This document shows, in pieces, positions 27,683 to 37,262 of a stretch of 64,000 bases of DNA. A program made the translations under genes and the position numbers. A model generated the notes under the pieces. The model was given only the letters and a program-made list of their open reading frames with translations, was not told where the DNA came from and ran no database searches. The stretch is taken from contig JANOFU010000075.1 in NCBI GenBank assembly GCA_031413815.1, positions 33,387-97,386 on the forward strand, written 5' to 3'. The DNA is from JAGVSR01 sp031413815 (GTDB lineage Bacteria > Pseudomonadota > Alphaproteobacteria > Rhizobiales > Hyphomicrobiaceae). Each line of letters begins with the position of its first letter. Positions within the stretch are counted from its first letter, which is position 1.

Positions 27683-28687
27683 TTACGACTTCTTGGCAGG
27701 CTTGTTCGGGTCCTTCTTAAGGACCCCAACTCCACCGGCGGCGTCGTCCGGCTTCTTGCCGGCTGCGTCGTCAATCGTCTTGGCAACTTCAGCGGCGAAG
27801 TCTTCGGACTTTTTCTCGATGCCCTCGCCGAGTTCAAAGCGCAGGAAGCCCGCGAGCTTGATTGGACCGCCAACCTTGGCTTCTGCTTCCTTCACGGCCT
27901 GGGCCACGGACTTGGCATTGTCGTGAATATAGGCCTGATCGACGAGGCAATATTCCTTGGCATAGCTCTTCATGCCGCCAGCGATGATCTTGTCCATCAT
28001 CTCGGGCTTTTTACCCTTGTTCTTGTCTTCGAGGATCGCCTTCTCGCGTGCCAATGTGCCGGCATCAACGCTGTCGAGGTCGAGGGCCACGGGCCGCGCC
28101 GCAGCCACGTGCATTGCAATCATCTTGCCTAACGTGCTCAGCTCATCAGAATTCTTGCCAGCGCTTTCGAGCGCAACGAGAACACCAATCTTGCCCAATC
28201 CGGCCTTAACCGCACCGTGCATGTAAGACGAGACAACGCCGTCCTTCACACTCAGCGTTGCGGTACGCCGCACGCTCATGTTCTCACCAATCTTGGCGAC
28301 GAGATTCTGGACGTGGGTTTCGACGTTGACCTTGAGACCCGGAAACGTCGTTGCAAGCAACTTGGCGAGATCGTTTTCAGCAGCCGCCGACACTGAAGCG
28401 ATCTTCGCCACCAAATCCTGGAACTCTTCGTTGCGGGCAACGAAGTCGGTTTCCGAATTGACTTCGACAACTGCGCCGGATTTGCCCGATGCCGTCACGC
28501 CGATCAACCCGTCGGCTGCAATGCGGCCGGCCTTCTTGGCGGCCTTCGACAGGCCCTTCTTGCGCAACAGATCGACAGCGGCTTCGATGTCGCCTTTGGT
28601 TTCATCGAGCGCGGTCTTGCAGTCCATCATGCCTGCGCCGGTCTTATCGCGCAGTTCTTTCACCATTGCGGCGGTCGTCGTGGTCAT
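27683..28687 (-). CDS. tsf: Elongation factor Ts
   Basis: 334 residues, nucleotide exchange factor for EF-Tu. MVKELRDKTGAGMMDCKTAL and SETDFVARNEEFQ are the family signatures. It is longer than the usual 280-310 because of a charged, low-complexity C-terminal tail (GKKPDDAAGG and KKDPNKPAKKS). ATG 28687 is the standard start. Downstream of rpsB by 103 bases and followed by a terminator. Confidence 0.95.
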   Translation of the reverse strand: MTTTTAAMVKELRDKTGAGMMDCKTALDETKGDIEAAVDLLRKKGLSKAAKKAGRIAADGLIGVTASGKSGAVVEVNSETDFVARNEEFQDLVAKIASVSAAAENDLAKLLATTFPGLKVNVETHVQNLVAKIGENMSVRRTATLSVKDGVVSSYMHGAVKAGLGKIGVLVALESAGKNSDELSTLGKMIAMHVAAARPVALDLDSVDAGTLAREKAILEDKNKGKKPEMMDKIIAGGMKSYAKEYCLVDQAYIHDNAKSVAQAVKEAEAKVGGPIKLAGFLRFELGEGIEKKSEDFAAEVAKTIDDAAGKKPDDAAGGVGVLKKDPNKPAKKS

Positions 28688-28790
28688 TGAGACCTCATAT
28701 GCTGGCGCGCGCCGCAACAAGGCGGGCGCGGGTTTAAAACCAAGTCACTGGGCGTGAAGGGAGCCCCGGAAGGGGTTCCCGGTCGGTGCG

Positions 28791-29777
28791 TTAGACGGCA
28801 GCGGCGTCGACAAGCTTCTTGGCTTGCGCAACCCACTCTTCCTTGGCGATCTGGCCCTTGAGACGCAGCAGAAGATCCAGCGCCTTCACGTTATCGGCAT
28901 CGAGGTCGGCAATCTGCCAGAAGTGGAACACGCCCGCATCGTTGAGGCGCAATTCGATCTTCGGGTTGATGCCTGTGATGCGTTTCAGGTCATCGGCTTC
29001 ACCGCGTGCCGCGTCGATGCCCTTGAATTTGACAGGGATCGCTTCGACCGGCGGATTTTCAGAAGCGCCAACGTCAACACCCGACGAGCCTTGCGAGCGT
29101 TCCAAACCGTCAAGAGCAGCGCGGGCGACGAGATCACAGTAAAACGCAATGGCGCGGCCAGCGTCGTCGTTGCCGGGAACGGGGAAGTCGATGCCATCGG
29201 GATCGCAGTTGGTGTCGACAATTGCAACAATAGGAATGCCGAGCTTACGGGCTTCCTGAATGGCGATCGCTTCCTTGTTCGTGTCGATGACGAACAGCAG
29301 GTCGGGCACGCCGCCCATGTCCTTGATGCCACCCAGCGCTTGGTTGAGCTTGTCGCGCTCGCGCTGAATGTTGAGGATTTCTTTCTTGGTGCGGCCCTGG
29401 GGGTCGGCGAGGATGTCGTCGAACTGGCGCAAGCGGCGGATCGACTGCGACACCGTTTTCCAGTTGGTTAGCGTACCGCCGAGCCAACGGTGGTTGATAA
29501 AGTACTGAGCCGAGCGCTTGGCCGCGTCTGCAATGCCTTCAGAGGCCTGACGCTTCGTCGCCACGAACAGCACGCGGCCGCCGTTGGCCACCGTATCCGA
29601 CACCTTGGTCAGGGCCTGGTGCAGCATTGGCGTTGTCTGGGTCAGATCCAGGATGTGAATATTGTTGCGCGAGCCGTAGATAAACGGCTGCATCTTCGGA
29701 TTCCAGCGATGTGATTGGTGACCGAAGTGAACGCCAGCTTCCAAAAGCTGACGCATATTGAAGGCGGGAACTGCCAT
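28791..29777 (-). CDS. rpsB: Ribosomal protein S2
   Basis: 328 residues. MRQLLEAGVHFGHQSHRWNP, YGSRNNIHILDLTQT, DTNCDPDGIDFPVPGNDDAG are classic S2 segments. The C-terminal part (about 250-328, LKRITGINPKIELRLNDAGV onward) is an extension seen in several Alphaproteobacteria, absent in E. coli S2. AAGGA lies upstream of ATG 29777. First gene of the rpsB-tsf pair. Confidence 0.95.
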   Translation of the reverse strand: MAVPAFNMRQLLEAGVHFGHQSHRWNPKMQPFIYGSRNNIHILDLTQTTPMLHQALTKVSDTVANGGRVLFVATKRQASEGIADAAKRSAQYFINHRWLGGTLTNWKTVSQSIRRLRQFDDILADPQGRTKKEILNIQRERDKLNQALGGIKDMGGVPDLLFVIDTNKEAIAIQEARKLGIPIVAIVDTNCDPDGIDFPVPGNDDAGRAIAFYCDLVARAALDGLERSQGSSGVDVGASENPPVEAIPVKFKGIDAARGEADDLKRITGINPKIELRLNDAGVFHFWQIADLDADNVKALDLLLRLKGQIAKEEWVAQAKKLVDAAAV

Positions 29778-29977
29778 CGAAAACGTCCTTTTTTCCGGTT
29801 AGACCTCCGCGGACCTTGAGAAGACGGCCGCAACATTCTGCTTACGCGCCAATTTGGCGCGCCGCTAAGGTTGCATGTCGTCCACCGGAGCGCTGGCGGG
29901 GCTTTTAATCCGCCGGGCGCGTAGTTCCGCGTGTGAGATGGGCGGGTTATGACGGAACTCAACCGGGAAGGCAAGCG
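29778..29977 (-). promoter_or_regulatory. rpsB leader region with a palindrome
   Basis: The 200 bases before rpsB hold a perfect 8-bp palindrome CGCGCCAA/TTGGCGCG (29845-29852 and 29854-29861) separated by one base. It could be a protein-binding site or part of a leader structure; rpsB is autoregulated through its leader in other bacteria, but this palindrome is not the known E. coli structure. Confidence 0.35.
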
Positions 29978-30736
29978 TCAGGGTTGACGCTGATCCAGGG
30001 CCGCCTGCGTGGCAAACAGCGCCAGCCGGTAGGGACTTAGAAGTGCAAACCGGCTGGCTTGCAGGCGGCCGAGAAGGACGCGACGGAACGATGGGCACGC
30101 CTCAAACGCCGGGTAAACAGGATTAAGGTAGGCGATCCAAATCGGGCGTGGAATGTCGCGGGCGCTTCGTTCGATGGCCGCAGCGACGCGGTCAATGACC
30201 GGAGGACCAAACGGATTGAACAAGAACACCACGGCAGGGTCGTTCGGCAGGGGAAACCCAACGGCGTCCTCACAGAACATCCGCACGCGGCCGTTTCTGC
30301 GACGGGCGGGCGGCAAACTTTGAACATTGGCCTCAGCCATGGCCGCCAGCTGCGGCGCGAACTCGACGCCTTCGACACGGGCATAAGGCTGCATGGCAGC
30401 CGACAATACGGCCCGGCCCTTCCCGGCCCCCAAATCAACGAATGTAAAGCAGCTCTTGTTTGCGGGTAGGGCCTCATGCACCCAATCGAGCACGCGCCAG
30501 GGTGTCGGCAGGTAGTGGACGCCCGCTGATTTCGAGGCTCCGTCAAACGACAGGTCTGCAAGATCGACTTTTCCTGTGGTGCGGTCCTCACCCGCGAGAC
30601 GCCGTGCAAACGCTTCGTGGATCCGGTGTGCCGCGACGACGCGGACGTGGTGAAGACTGCCGGCCGCACCCCGCTCCCGGACGAGACCGGCGACCTTGAG
30701 AACGCCGTTTAGCGCCGGTGAATTTGAACGGGTCAT
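29978..30736 (-). CDS. Class I SAM-dependent methyltransferase, substrate unknown
   Basis: 252 residues. The SAM-binding motif I is FVDLGAGKGRAVLSAA in the middle of the protein, followed by VEGVEFAPQLAAMAEANVQS (motif II region) and VVFLFNPFGPPVIDRV (the NPFGP segment). This arrangement is common in uncharacterised alphaproteobacterial methyltransferases. ATG 30736 is preceded by AAGGA; the frame opens at 30814. It follows the transpeptidase gene (30820) with an 83-base gap and could be its operon partner. Confidence 0.78.
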   Translation of the reverse strand: MTRSNSPALNGVLKVAGLVRERGAAGSLHHVRVVAAHRIHEAFARRLAGEDRTTGKVDLADLSFDGASKSAGVHYLPTPWRVLDWVHEALPANKSCFTFVDLGAGKGRAVLSAAMQPYARVEGVEFAPQLAAMAEANVQSLPPARRRNGRVRMFCEDAVGFPLPNDPAVVFLFNPFGPPVIDRVAAAIERSARDIPRPIWIAYLNPVYPAFEACPSFRRVLLGRLQASRFALLSPYRLALFATQAALDQRQP

Positions 30737-30819
30737 CGTGCGATCCTTCAAGGCCCGCAGTGATGTCAGCAAGGGGCGTGCCGGACCGGACGTTGACCTC
30801 CGATCAAGTGGCACAATCG

Positions 30820-31560
30820 TTAAGGCGTGACTGGCAGACAGGCCTGTAATCTTGTGGCCGTGTCCTTGGAGACAATCGCAATGGCGGCGGGCCCTTCGCG
30901 GGTCAAGTCTTGCAGCTCAGCGATTCTGGCTTCGGATGCCGCGATACAGCCTGAGGTGCCTTTGTCTGCTCCCTCCCAGACGTGCACGAAGATGCACGAC
31001 CCGGATTTGGCGGACCCACTCGTCGGATAATCGACGGCAATTCCGCGCTTATAGACGGGGATCGCCCACATGTTCTCACCACGTGTGGACGGACCTGCAG
31101 TGGAGCGCGGCACGATCCGGCTGTAATTCGGGGACGATGGCTCATCAACACACACATGCTGGTCTTGCATGAGTTTAAGATGGCCGGGGTGTGGGTTTGG
31201 TTCGAACCCGAATGTGGCACCGAGCGCGAAGATGCCGGCCGGCGTGCGCTTGTCGCCTTCCTGTTTGACCGGCTCAGCTGCACGCGCCAGATCACGGAAC
31301 GTGTGGCCCCAGGCGAGGCCTGCCTTGCCAACAACGGCGGCCTGCGGCGCGCCTTGCCGGATCCAAGCCTGTGCAGGTGATGCCCGCTCAAAGGTCTCCA
31401 GCGTTGCGACTGCTGTATCCATCGTCTCAGTCGTGACGACGATCAGCCGCGTCGCGGATGCGAGGATGGGTGGACAAGCCGGACCCCGCGCGCAGGACCC
31501 CGCAACCGCAGCAATCAAGACGGCAGCGGTGCATAGAGAAGCCTGCTGGGACAGTGACAT
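30820..31560 (-). CDS. L,D-transpeptidase (YkuD-like) family protein
   Basis: 246 residues. The N-terminus is a signal peptide ending near GSCARG, where the Cys could be a lipid-attachment site although the lipobox is weak. The C-terminal half carries GSCIFVHVWEGADKGTSGCI, a YkuD-type active site with the His of FVHVW and the nucleophilic Cys of TSGCI. Such enzymes make 3-3 cross-links in peptidoglycan or attach proteins to it, in the periplasm. The family assignment rests on this motif and on GHTFRDLARAAEPVKQEGDK and RTPAGIFALG before it. Confidence 0.75.
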   Translation of the reverse strand: MSLSQQASLCTAAVLIAAVAGSCARGPACPPILASATRLIVVTTETMDTAVATLETFERASPAQAWIRQGAPQAAVVGKAGLAWGHTFRDLARAAEPVKQEGDKRTPAGIFALGATFGFEPNPHPGHLKLMQDQHVCVDEPSSPNYSRIVPRSTAGPSTRGENMWAIPVYKRGIAVDYPTSGSAKSGSCIFVHVWEGADKGTSGCIAASEARIAELQDLTREGPAAIAIVSKDTATRLQACLPVTP

Positions 31561-31572
31561 TCGCGCGGCGCC

Positions 31573-31741
31573 TCACGTTTCTTGAACTTCGAGCACGCCC
31601 GTCACCGTCGACAAGGGCCCCGCTTGACCTGGCGAAAAATCATAACGGCCCGGCCGCGAAAACTCCAGTTACTGTGGTCACCACCTTTGATTAGGGCCCG
31701 GCGAGAAAACTGATCTCAGAGGTATTGATCCACGGTGGCCG
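31573..31741 (-). pseudogene. Decayed fragment of a second dnaE 3' region
   Basis: Two pieces of DnaE can be read on the minus strand. At 31573-31668 a frame reads PGRYDFSPGQAGPLSTVTGV and ends LEVQET at a TGA; 25 of its last 31 residues match the C-terminus of the intact DnaE (PGRYDVSPGQAGHLSTVTGV, LEVVES). At 31694-31741, in another frame, it reads RPPWINTSEISFLAGP, matching LPPCINTSEIDFLAEP of DnaE about 340 residues further in. The pieces adjoin, so the DNA between was deleted. The fragment lies in the same orientation as dnaE, 1.6 kb beyond its stop, with the lipoprotein gene between. Confidence 0.85.
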
Positions 31742-31856
31742 CACTATTGCATCCCCGGGATCGGACGGCGTTGTCACGAACACCCGAAGTCTGACTGAAA
31801 TGGCGAGCAAATGAATGTGGCTCGATTGCCACTAATCCTGACTATTTCAGACGATG

Positions 31857-31884
31857 TTTACTTTGTGCATTAACTGTGGATAAT
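31857..31884 (+). promoter_or_regulatory. Possible sigma70-type promoter of the lipoprotein gene
   Basis: TTTACT (31857-31862), 16 bases, then GATAAT (31879-31884), in an AT-rich stretch 49 bases upstream of the lipoprotein start. It is close to consensus and unusual in this GC-rich window; not tested. Confidence 0.4.
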
Positions 31885-31932
31885 TCTCGGTTTACTATTT
31901 TTCGATCATAAGTCCGCGTATTGGGGGCTCCC

Positions 31933-33249
31933 ATGTTTGCGTATTCATTTCGCGGATTTTTTGCGCGCGCTTTTCTGTTTTCAAAGCGATCAATGACTAT
32001 CGCCGCATTATCCGCATCGTTCCTATGCACGGGGTGCGTCAGTTTTCTCGATGCCGAATTGAATAATCGCGGCGGGTACTCCGACACAAAGCTCGATAAT
32101 TACTGGATGATCGCAGATACAAAGCAAATGCGCGCGCTGCGGGCTTATACGCTCATTGGTTCGCTGGCTCGCATGTCGCGCGAGAACTACTACAAGTCCG
32201 AACGTAAGCTACTGGCCAACCACGTCAATGTCGCTGTCAACGCGGCGCATGATGCCTACGTGTGCGCATACGCCCGCCCCGGTGATTGCGTCTATTTCGA
32301 CGAACGGATGGCAGAGCTTGAAATCGCTACCCTCCGTCTTGCCGTCGCCGTCTTTTCCCAACATGAGAACGAGACGCTCTTCAGCGTTATTACGAAGAAT
32401 TTCAACGATACGATGCCTCTCCTTGAAGGACTCAACACCTTAACCAAGGTGCTTGACGCATTCACTACGTCAGCCCAACTCACGGCAAGCGCTGGAAAAC
32501 TGGTGCAATCGCTGCTGACCTTTGGGCAGACAGCATATGGCCTGGGACGGCGCGCTGGTGCCCTCTATCGCGACTCCATAGAACTCGAGATGATTGCCGT
32601 TCTTGGTTCATTGGATGCGCAATGCTCGTGGGGTAGCAATGAATTTCTGAAACTTGATAGAACAGCCAAGGGCACTGAACTCTTCTACACCGTCGACTCG
32701 AAATCCCGGAGTTGGGACGAACGACTGACGTATCAACAATTCTACGGAGAGAACTCAACAGAGACCCAGCCGTGCCGGGCACTTGAATTAGGACTGGAAG
32801 CTTGGAACAAGGGATCCGGCGATTTGAGCGCATGGAAGAAATGGCTTGATGCGACTGAATTTGAGTATCGCCAAACGATCATTCCAAACGAACGCGCTTT
32901 CATTCAAGCCTCCGATCTAATTTGGAGGGCTTGCGATCAAATAACTGAAGGTGAGGATTCACTAGCAACTTGCCTTGGACACCGGGGCACCAAGGCCACC
33001 AATCAGGAGTGCGGGATCACAAAGGATGGGCAATTCTACGTTTCAAAGAAACTGGAGGAACTAGGTGTAAAAACGGGTAGCGAACTTCGAAAAGAGCTTA
33101 ACGACCTATTCCGTGCCGTGCTGAATTCAGATCAATGCCGCCTAATTCTGTACGCCAAGACGTTTGAAAGTCGGCTCGAACGGCGAAGCGAGGCAGATGC
33201 ACGCTTAAGTTATTTGAGTGATCCGATATCGAGCCCCGCCAATCGCTAA
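31933..33249 (+). CDS. Putative lipoprotein of unknown function, probably acquired
   Basis: 438 residues. A basic N-terminus and hydrophobic stretch (SMTIAALSASFLCTGC) end in a lipobox-like LCTGC, so the product is probably anchored to a membrane through that Cys and exposed to the periplasm. The rest is mostly helical, with few family-like motifs (NHVNVAVNAAHDAYVCAYA, LAVAVFSQHENETLFS); not recognised. Codon use is visibly AT-richer than neighbours, and it has its own near-consensus promoter. It converges on dnaE with only 4 bases between stops, and its far side carries the decayed dnaE fragment, which suggests insertion behind dnaE. ATG 31933 chosen; TTG 31921 possible. Confidence 0.65.
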   Translation: MFAYSFRGFFARAFLFSKRSMTIAALSASFLCTGCVSFLDAELNNRGGYSDTKLDNYWMIADTKQMRALRAYTLIGSLARMSRENYYKSERKLLANHVNVAVNAAHDAYVCAYARPGDCVYFDERMAELEIATLRLAVAVFSQHENETLFSVITKNFNDTMPLLEGLNTLTKVLDAFTTSAQLTASAGKLVQSLLTFGQTAYGLGRRAGALYRDSIELEMIAVLGSLDAQCSWGSNEFLKLDRTAKGTELFYTVDSKSRSWDERLTYQQFYGENSTETQPCRALELGLEAWNKGSGDLSAWKKWLDATEFEYRQTIIPNERAFIQASDLIWRACDQITEGEDSLATCLGHRGTKATNQECGITKDGQFYVSKKLEELGVKTGSELRKELNDLFRAVLNSDQCRLILYAKTFESRLERRSEADARLSYLSDPISSPANR

Positions 33250-33253
33250 ATCG

Positions 33254-36200
33254 TTACGACTCCACCACCTCCAGCACGCCCGTCACCGTCGAAAGATGCC
33301 CGGCCTGCCCCGGAGACACGTCATAGCGGCCCGGTAGTGAGATCTCGAGTTCCCGATGACCAAGGGACAAGACGACCTGCACTTCGCCGCCCTTGCGCCC
33401 AACAGATCCGCCCGGTTTGAGATGCGGCTTCAGATCAGCGATCCGCGCCTGGCGAGAGGCCACCATTCCCGCATCCATCACCACCTTCAGCCCGCGCTCG
33501 ATTTGAGCGGCGGCCTTGTCGAGGGCTTCGAGGTTCTGCACACGCATTTTCAGCGTATCGCCGTCGCGTTCGGCTTCGACTGAGATCACGACGGGCGTTC
33601 CTGCTTCCAACAAATCGCGCGAGGCGGTGAGCGTATCGGAAAAAATCACGGCTTCGAACTGCCCGCTGCTATCGGAAAACATTGCGAATGCGAATTTGTT
33701 ACCCTTCTGCGAGCGGCGCTCGCGCGCCGAAATCACGATGCCGGCCAATCGACCCGCGCTGGTTCCGCGTTCGGCCGCAGCTTCGAACTCTGTAAACCTC
33801 CGCACTCCGAGTTTGGACAGCACGGTTTCATAACTGTCGAGCGGATGGCCCGACAGGAAGAACCCGACAGCACCGAATTCGTTTTGCAGACGCTCCATCG
33901 GTGTCCAGGCTTTGGCCGGCTTGAGATCGAGCACGGGCGCCGCATCACCACCGCCTCCGAACAGATCGCTGGTGCCGGCCGCGGCATCGGCACCCAGCCG
34001 GTTGGCCATGGCCATGATGCCTTCGACATTGGCGTCAACGAGGGCGCGGTTCGGTTCCAGCGTGTCGAACGCACCCGCCATGGCCATCGTCTCGAGCCCG
34101 CGCTTGTTCAACGCCTTTGTGTCGAGCCGCCCCGCAAAATCACCAAGCGACTTGAAGCGGCCCTTGGCCGTGCGGTTCTCGACGATGGTCGCCACCGCGC
34201 TGGCGCCGATGTTCTTCAATGCGGCCAGTGAATAGCGAATAGCGCCGCGACCGCCTGCCTTGGGCGGAGGCTCAGCGAGAAAATCGATCTCAGAGGTATT
34301 GATGCAGGGCGGCAGAACGCGAATGCCGTTCTTTTTGGCCTCTGCAGCAAACATCGCGAGCTTGTCGGTGTTGCCCATATCAAGCGTCATCGAGGCAGCC
34401 AGGAACTCCTCGCGGAAGTTCGCCTTCAGATAGGCCGTGTGATAGCTGACCACGGCATAGGCCGCCGCGTGGCTCTTGTTGAAGCCGTAGCCAGCGAACT
34501 TGTCGACCAGTTCGAAGATGTAGACAGCGTCACTTTTGCTGACGCCGTTGGTCGTGGCACCGTCAACAAAGCGGGCCTGCTGCTTGGCCATCTCGTACTT
34601 GTCTTTTTTACCCATCGCGCGGCGCAAAAGGTCGGCTTCTCCCAGCGAGAAACCCGCCATCACCTGGGCAATCTGCATCACCTGTTCCTGATAGATTATA
34701 ACGCCGTAGGTTTCTTTGAGAATGCCTTCGAGCAGCGGATGCAGGAAATCCACCGGCTCTTCGCCGTGCTTGCGGTTGATGTAGGTCGGAATGTTGTCCA
34801 TCGGACCAGGGCGGTAGAGCGCTACCATGGCGATGATATCTTCGAAGCGGTCGGGCTTCAGCCGCTTCAAGCTCTCGCGCATACCCGTACTTTCGAGCTG
34901 GAACACGCCGACGGTATCGGCACGCGCTAACAGCTCGTAGCTTTTTTTGTCATCGAGAGGCAGGCCCGGCAGATCCACCTCGATGCCACGGCCGCGCTTT
35001 ATGAGGGCCACAGCCTTTTGCAAAACTGTCAACGTCTTCAGGCCGAGGAAGTCGAACTTCACGAGACCCGCGGCTTCCACCATCTTCCAGTTGAACTGCG
35101 TGACTGGCATGCTTGATTTCGGGTCGCGGTAGAGCGGCACCAGCTCGTCCAGCGGCCGGTCGCCGATCACGAGGCCGGCGGCGTGCGTTGATGCGTGCCG
35201 GTAGAGACCTTCGAGCTTCTGGGACATTTGCAGCAACCGCGCGACAATGGGTTCGCTGTCGCGCGCTTCCTGCAGCTTGGGTTCGGCCTCGATGGCCTGC
35301 CCCAACGTCACCGGGTTGGCCGGATTGTTCGGCACCAGCTTGCACAGCCGGTCCACCTGCCCATAGGGCATCTGCAAAACGCGGCCGACGTCGCGCAGAA
35401 CGGCGCGCGCCTGCAGTTTGCCATGCGTGATGATCTGGGCGACGCGGTCCTTGCCGTATTTCTTCTGCACATAGCCGATGACTTCATCGCGGCGATCTTG
35501 GCAGAAGTCGATGTCGAAGTCGGGCATCGACACGCGTTCCGGATTGAGGAAGCGTTCGAACAGCAGCCCGAACCGGAGGGGATCAAGATCCGTGATCGTT
35601 AACGCCCAGGCGACCACGGAGCCGGCACCCGAGCCGCGGCCGGGGCCGACCGGAATGCCGGTTGCTTTCGACCACTTGATGAAGTCAGCGACGATCAGGA
35701 AGTAGCCGGGGAACTTCATTTTGGTGATGACGTCGACCTCGAACGCCAGCCGTTTCCAATAGTCCTCAGCCGTGAACCCCGGGGCGAGATGCTGATGGGC
35801 GAGGCGCTGTTTGAGCCCGTCTTCGGCCTGCCGCTTCAGTTCAACCGCTTCAGCGAGCAGCTGATCGGCGTCGCTGGCGTCCGACTTGGTCTGCACAAAG
35901 CGCGGCAGGATCGGCTTCTTGCCGAGCGGGCGAAACGCACAGCGCTTGGCAATTTCAATGGTGTTGCCGATGGCTTCCGGCAGATCCGCAAATAGCGCGA
36001 CCATCTCGCTGGCGCTCTTGAAGTGGTGCTCGCGCGTCACCCGGCGGCGGTCGTCTTCGACGACGTAGCGGCCAGCCGCAATACACAGCAGCGCATCGTG
36101 GGCTTCGTGATCCTCGGGGGCGGCGAAATAAACCTCGTTGGTCGCAACGATAGGCAATCCCAGTTCGTAGGCGAGTGCCAACAATTCTGGCTCGACCTGC

Positions 36201-36802
36201 TGTTCACTGGCAAGACCATGCCGTTGCAGCTCAACATAGAGCCCATTCGCGAACGCCTTATGGAGCATTTTCAGCCGGGCAACGGCGAGATCCTTTTGGC
36301 CGTCGCGCAGGGCCGTATCGATGGGACCATCGGGGCCGCCCGTCAGAGCAATGAGCCCGTCACTGTAGTCCGCCAAATGATCAATCTTGATGTGGGGGGT
36401 GTCGGCATCGGCGCTGTCCATGTGCGCGATGCTGGCGAGCTTCATGAGATTGGCGTAGCCGCGCTCATTGCTGGCCAACAGCGTGACGCTGCCCGACGGT
36501 TTGCACGCCGGTTCATTGCGGCCGGCGAGGGCGTCGATGGCGTTGCGCGGCGCATCGCGGAAATCGGTCCTCAGGCTGCATCCGGCGATCGGCTGAATGC
36601 CAGCGCCTGCGAGCTTGTCGGAGAACTCCAACGCGCCGAACAGATTGTTGGAATCCGTGAGCCCCAGCGCCGGCATGCCATGCGCTTCGGCAAGCTTGGC
36701 GAGCTTTGGAATTTGGATCGCGCCTTCAAGCAGCGAGTAGGCCGAGTGGACCTTGAGGTGGATGAAGGCCGGTGAGGATGTGGGGCGATTCTGCGGGATC
36801 AT
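33254..36802 (-). CDS. dnaE: DNA polymerase III alpha subunit
   Basis: 1182 residues, the replicative polymerase. An N-terminal PHP domain (FIHLKVHSAYSLLEGAIQIP, about 12-280) is followed by the polymerase domain with the catalytic acidic motif MPDFDIDFCQDRRDEV near 425-440 and GRGSGAGSVVAWAL before it. FAGYGFNKSHAAAYAVVSYH and the OB fold (LAGIVISARERRSQKGNKFA) follow, with a C-terminal tau-binding region. ATG 36802 (MIPQNRPTSSPAFIH) is chosen; the frame stays open to 37147 but runs through a palindromic repeat. A decayed second copy of its 3' part lies at 31573-31741. Confidence 0.95.
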   Translation of the reverse strand: MIPQNRPTSSPAFIHLKVHSAYSLLEGAIQIPKLAKLAEAHGMPALGLTDSNNLFGALEFSDKLAGAGIQPIAGCSLRTDFRDAPRNAIDALAGRNEPACKPSGSVTLLASNERGYANLMKLASIAHMDSADADTPHIKIDHLADYSDGLIALTGGPDGPIDTALRDGQKDLAVARLKMLHKAFANGLYVELQRHGLASEQQVEPELLALAYELGLPIVATNEVYFAAPEDHEAHDALLCIAAGRYVVEDDRRRVTREHHFKSASEMVALFADLPEAIGNTIEIAKRCAFRPLGKKPILPRFVQTKSDASDADQLLAEAVELKRQAEDGLKQRLAHQHLAPGFTAEDYWKRLAFEVDVITKMKFPGYFLIVADFIKWSKATGIPVGPGRGSGAGSVVAWALTITDLDPLRFGLLFERFLNPERVSMPDFDIDFCQDRRDEVIGYVQKKYGKDRVAQIITHGKLQARAVLRDVGRVLQMPYGQVDRLCKLVPNNPANPVTLGQAIEAEPKLQEARDSEPIVARLLQMSQKLEGLYRHASTHAAGLVIGDRPLDELVPLYRDPKSSMPVTQFNWKMVEAAGLVKFDFLGLKTLTVLQKAVALIKRGRGIEVDLPGLPLDDKKSYELLARADTVGVFQLESTGMRESLKRLKPDRFEDIIAMVALYRPGPMDNIPTYINRKHGEEPVDFLHPLLEGILKETYGVIIYQEQVMQIAQVMAGFSLGEADLLRRAMGKKDKYEMAKQQARFVDGATTNGVSKSDAVYIFELVDKFAGYGFNKSHAAAYAVVSYHTAYLKANFREEFLAASMTLDMGNTDKLAMFAAEAKKNGIRVLPPCINTSEIDFLAEPPPKAGGRGAIRYSLAALKNIGASAVATIVENRTAKGRFKSLGDFAGRLDTKALNKRGLETMAMAGAFDTLEPNRALVDANVEGIMAMANRLGADAAAGTSDLFGGGGDAAPVLDLKPAKAWTPMERLQNEFGAVGFFLSGHPLDSYETVLSKLGVRRFTEFEAAAERGTSAGRLAGIVISARERRSQKGNKFAFAMFSDSSGQFEAVIFSDTLTASRDLLEAGTPVVISVEAERDGDTLKMRVQNLEALDKAAAQIERGLKVVMDAGMVASRQARIADLKPHLKPGGSVGRKGGEVQVVLSLGHRELEISLPGRYDVSPGQAGHLSTVTGVLEVVES

Positions 36803-36899
36803 GGGGCCATCATAGCTGCTGCCAACCCCAGTGCCCAACCCTGAGCCCAATTCCCCACAGATCATGAGGTGTGTGGGGCCCAGACCTCCACCAAATTCT

Positions 36900-37059
36900 G
36901 TCATCCCGGCCGAGCCGCGCTTTGCGGCGAGAGCCGGGACCCAGGAGAAATGGCGGCGAAGCCGTCGTGCGTGCCGCATTATTTGATTGAGTGCCTTCGG
37001 CAGTTTTGTGCTGGGTCCCGCATCTTGCGCGCAAGGGCGCGCGCTGCGTGCGGGATGAC
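36900..37059. repeat. Long nested palindromic intergenic element, copy B
   Basis: Outer arms GTCATCCCG (from 36900) and CGGGATGAC (to 37059), inner arms CGGGACCCAG (36935-36944) and CTGGGTCCCG (37011-37020). It has the same plan as 12620-12798 and sits in the 460-base gap before dnaE. Similar intergenic mosaic elements are known in Rhizobiales; the family name was not determined. Confidence 0.65.
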
Positions 37060-37262
37060 GGAAGCACAACGGCATGAGGCACGGCACGGGCAGCGGGACA
37101 GCGGTGTCCTGCCATCCAATGGCCTGTTCCCGTGGAAACAGCGCCACCTCTAAAACGTCCCTAACAATTCCTCATTCGACGGAATCAGAATTTGCAAGAC
37201 GCACTTCTGATCCAATTTTTGCAGGCCAATCAATTCCGGCCAATCATTTGAGGAGTGACCAC

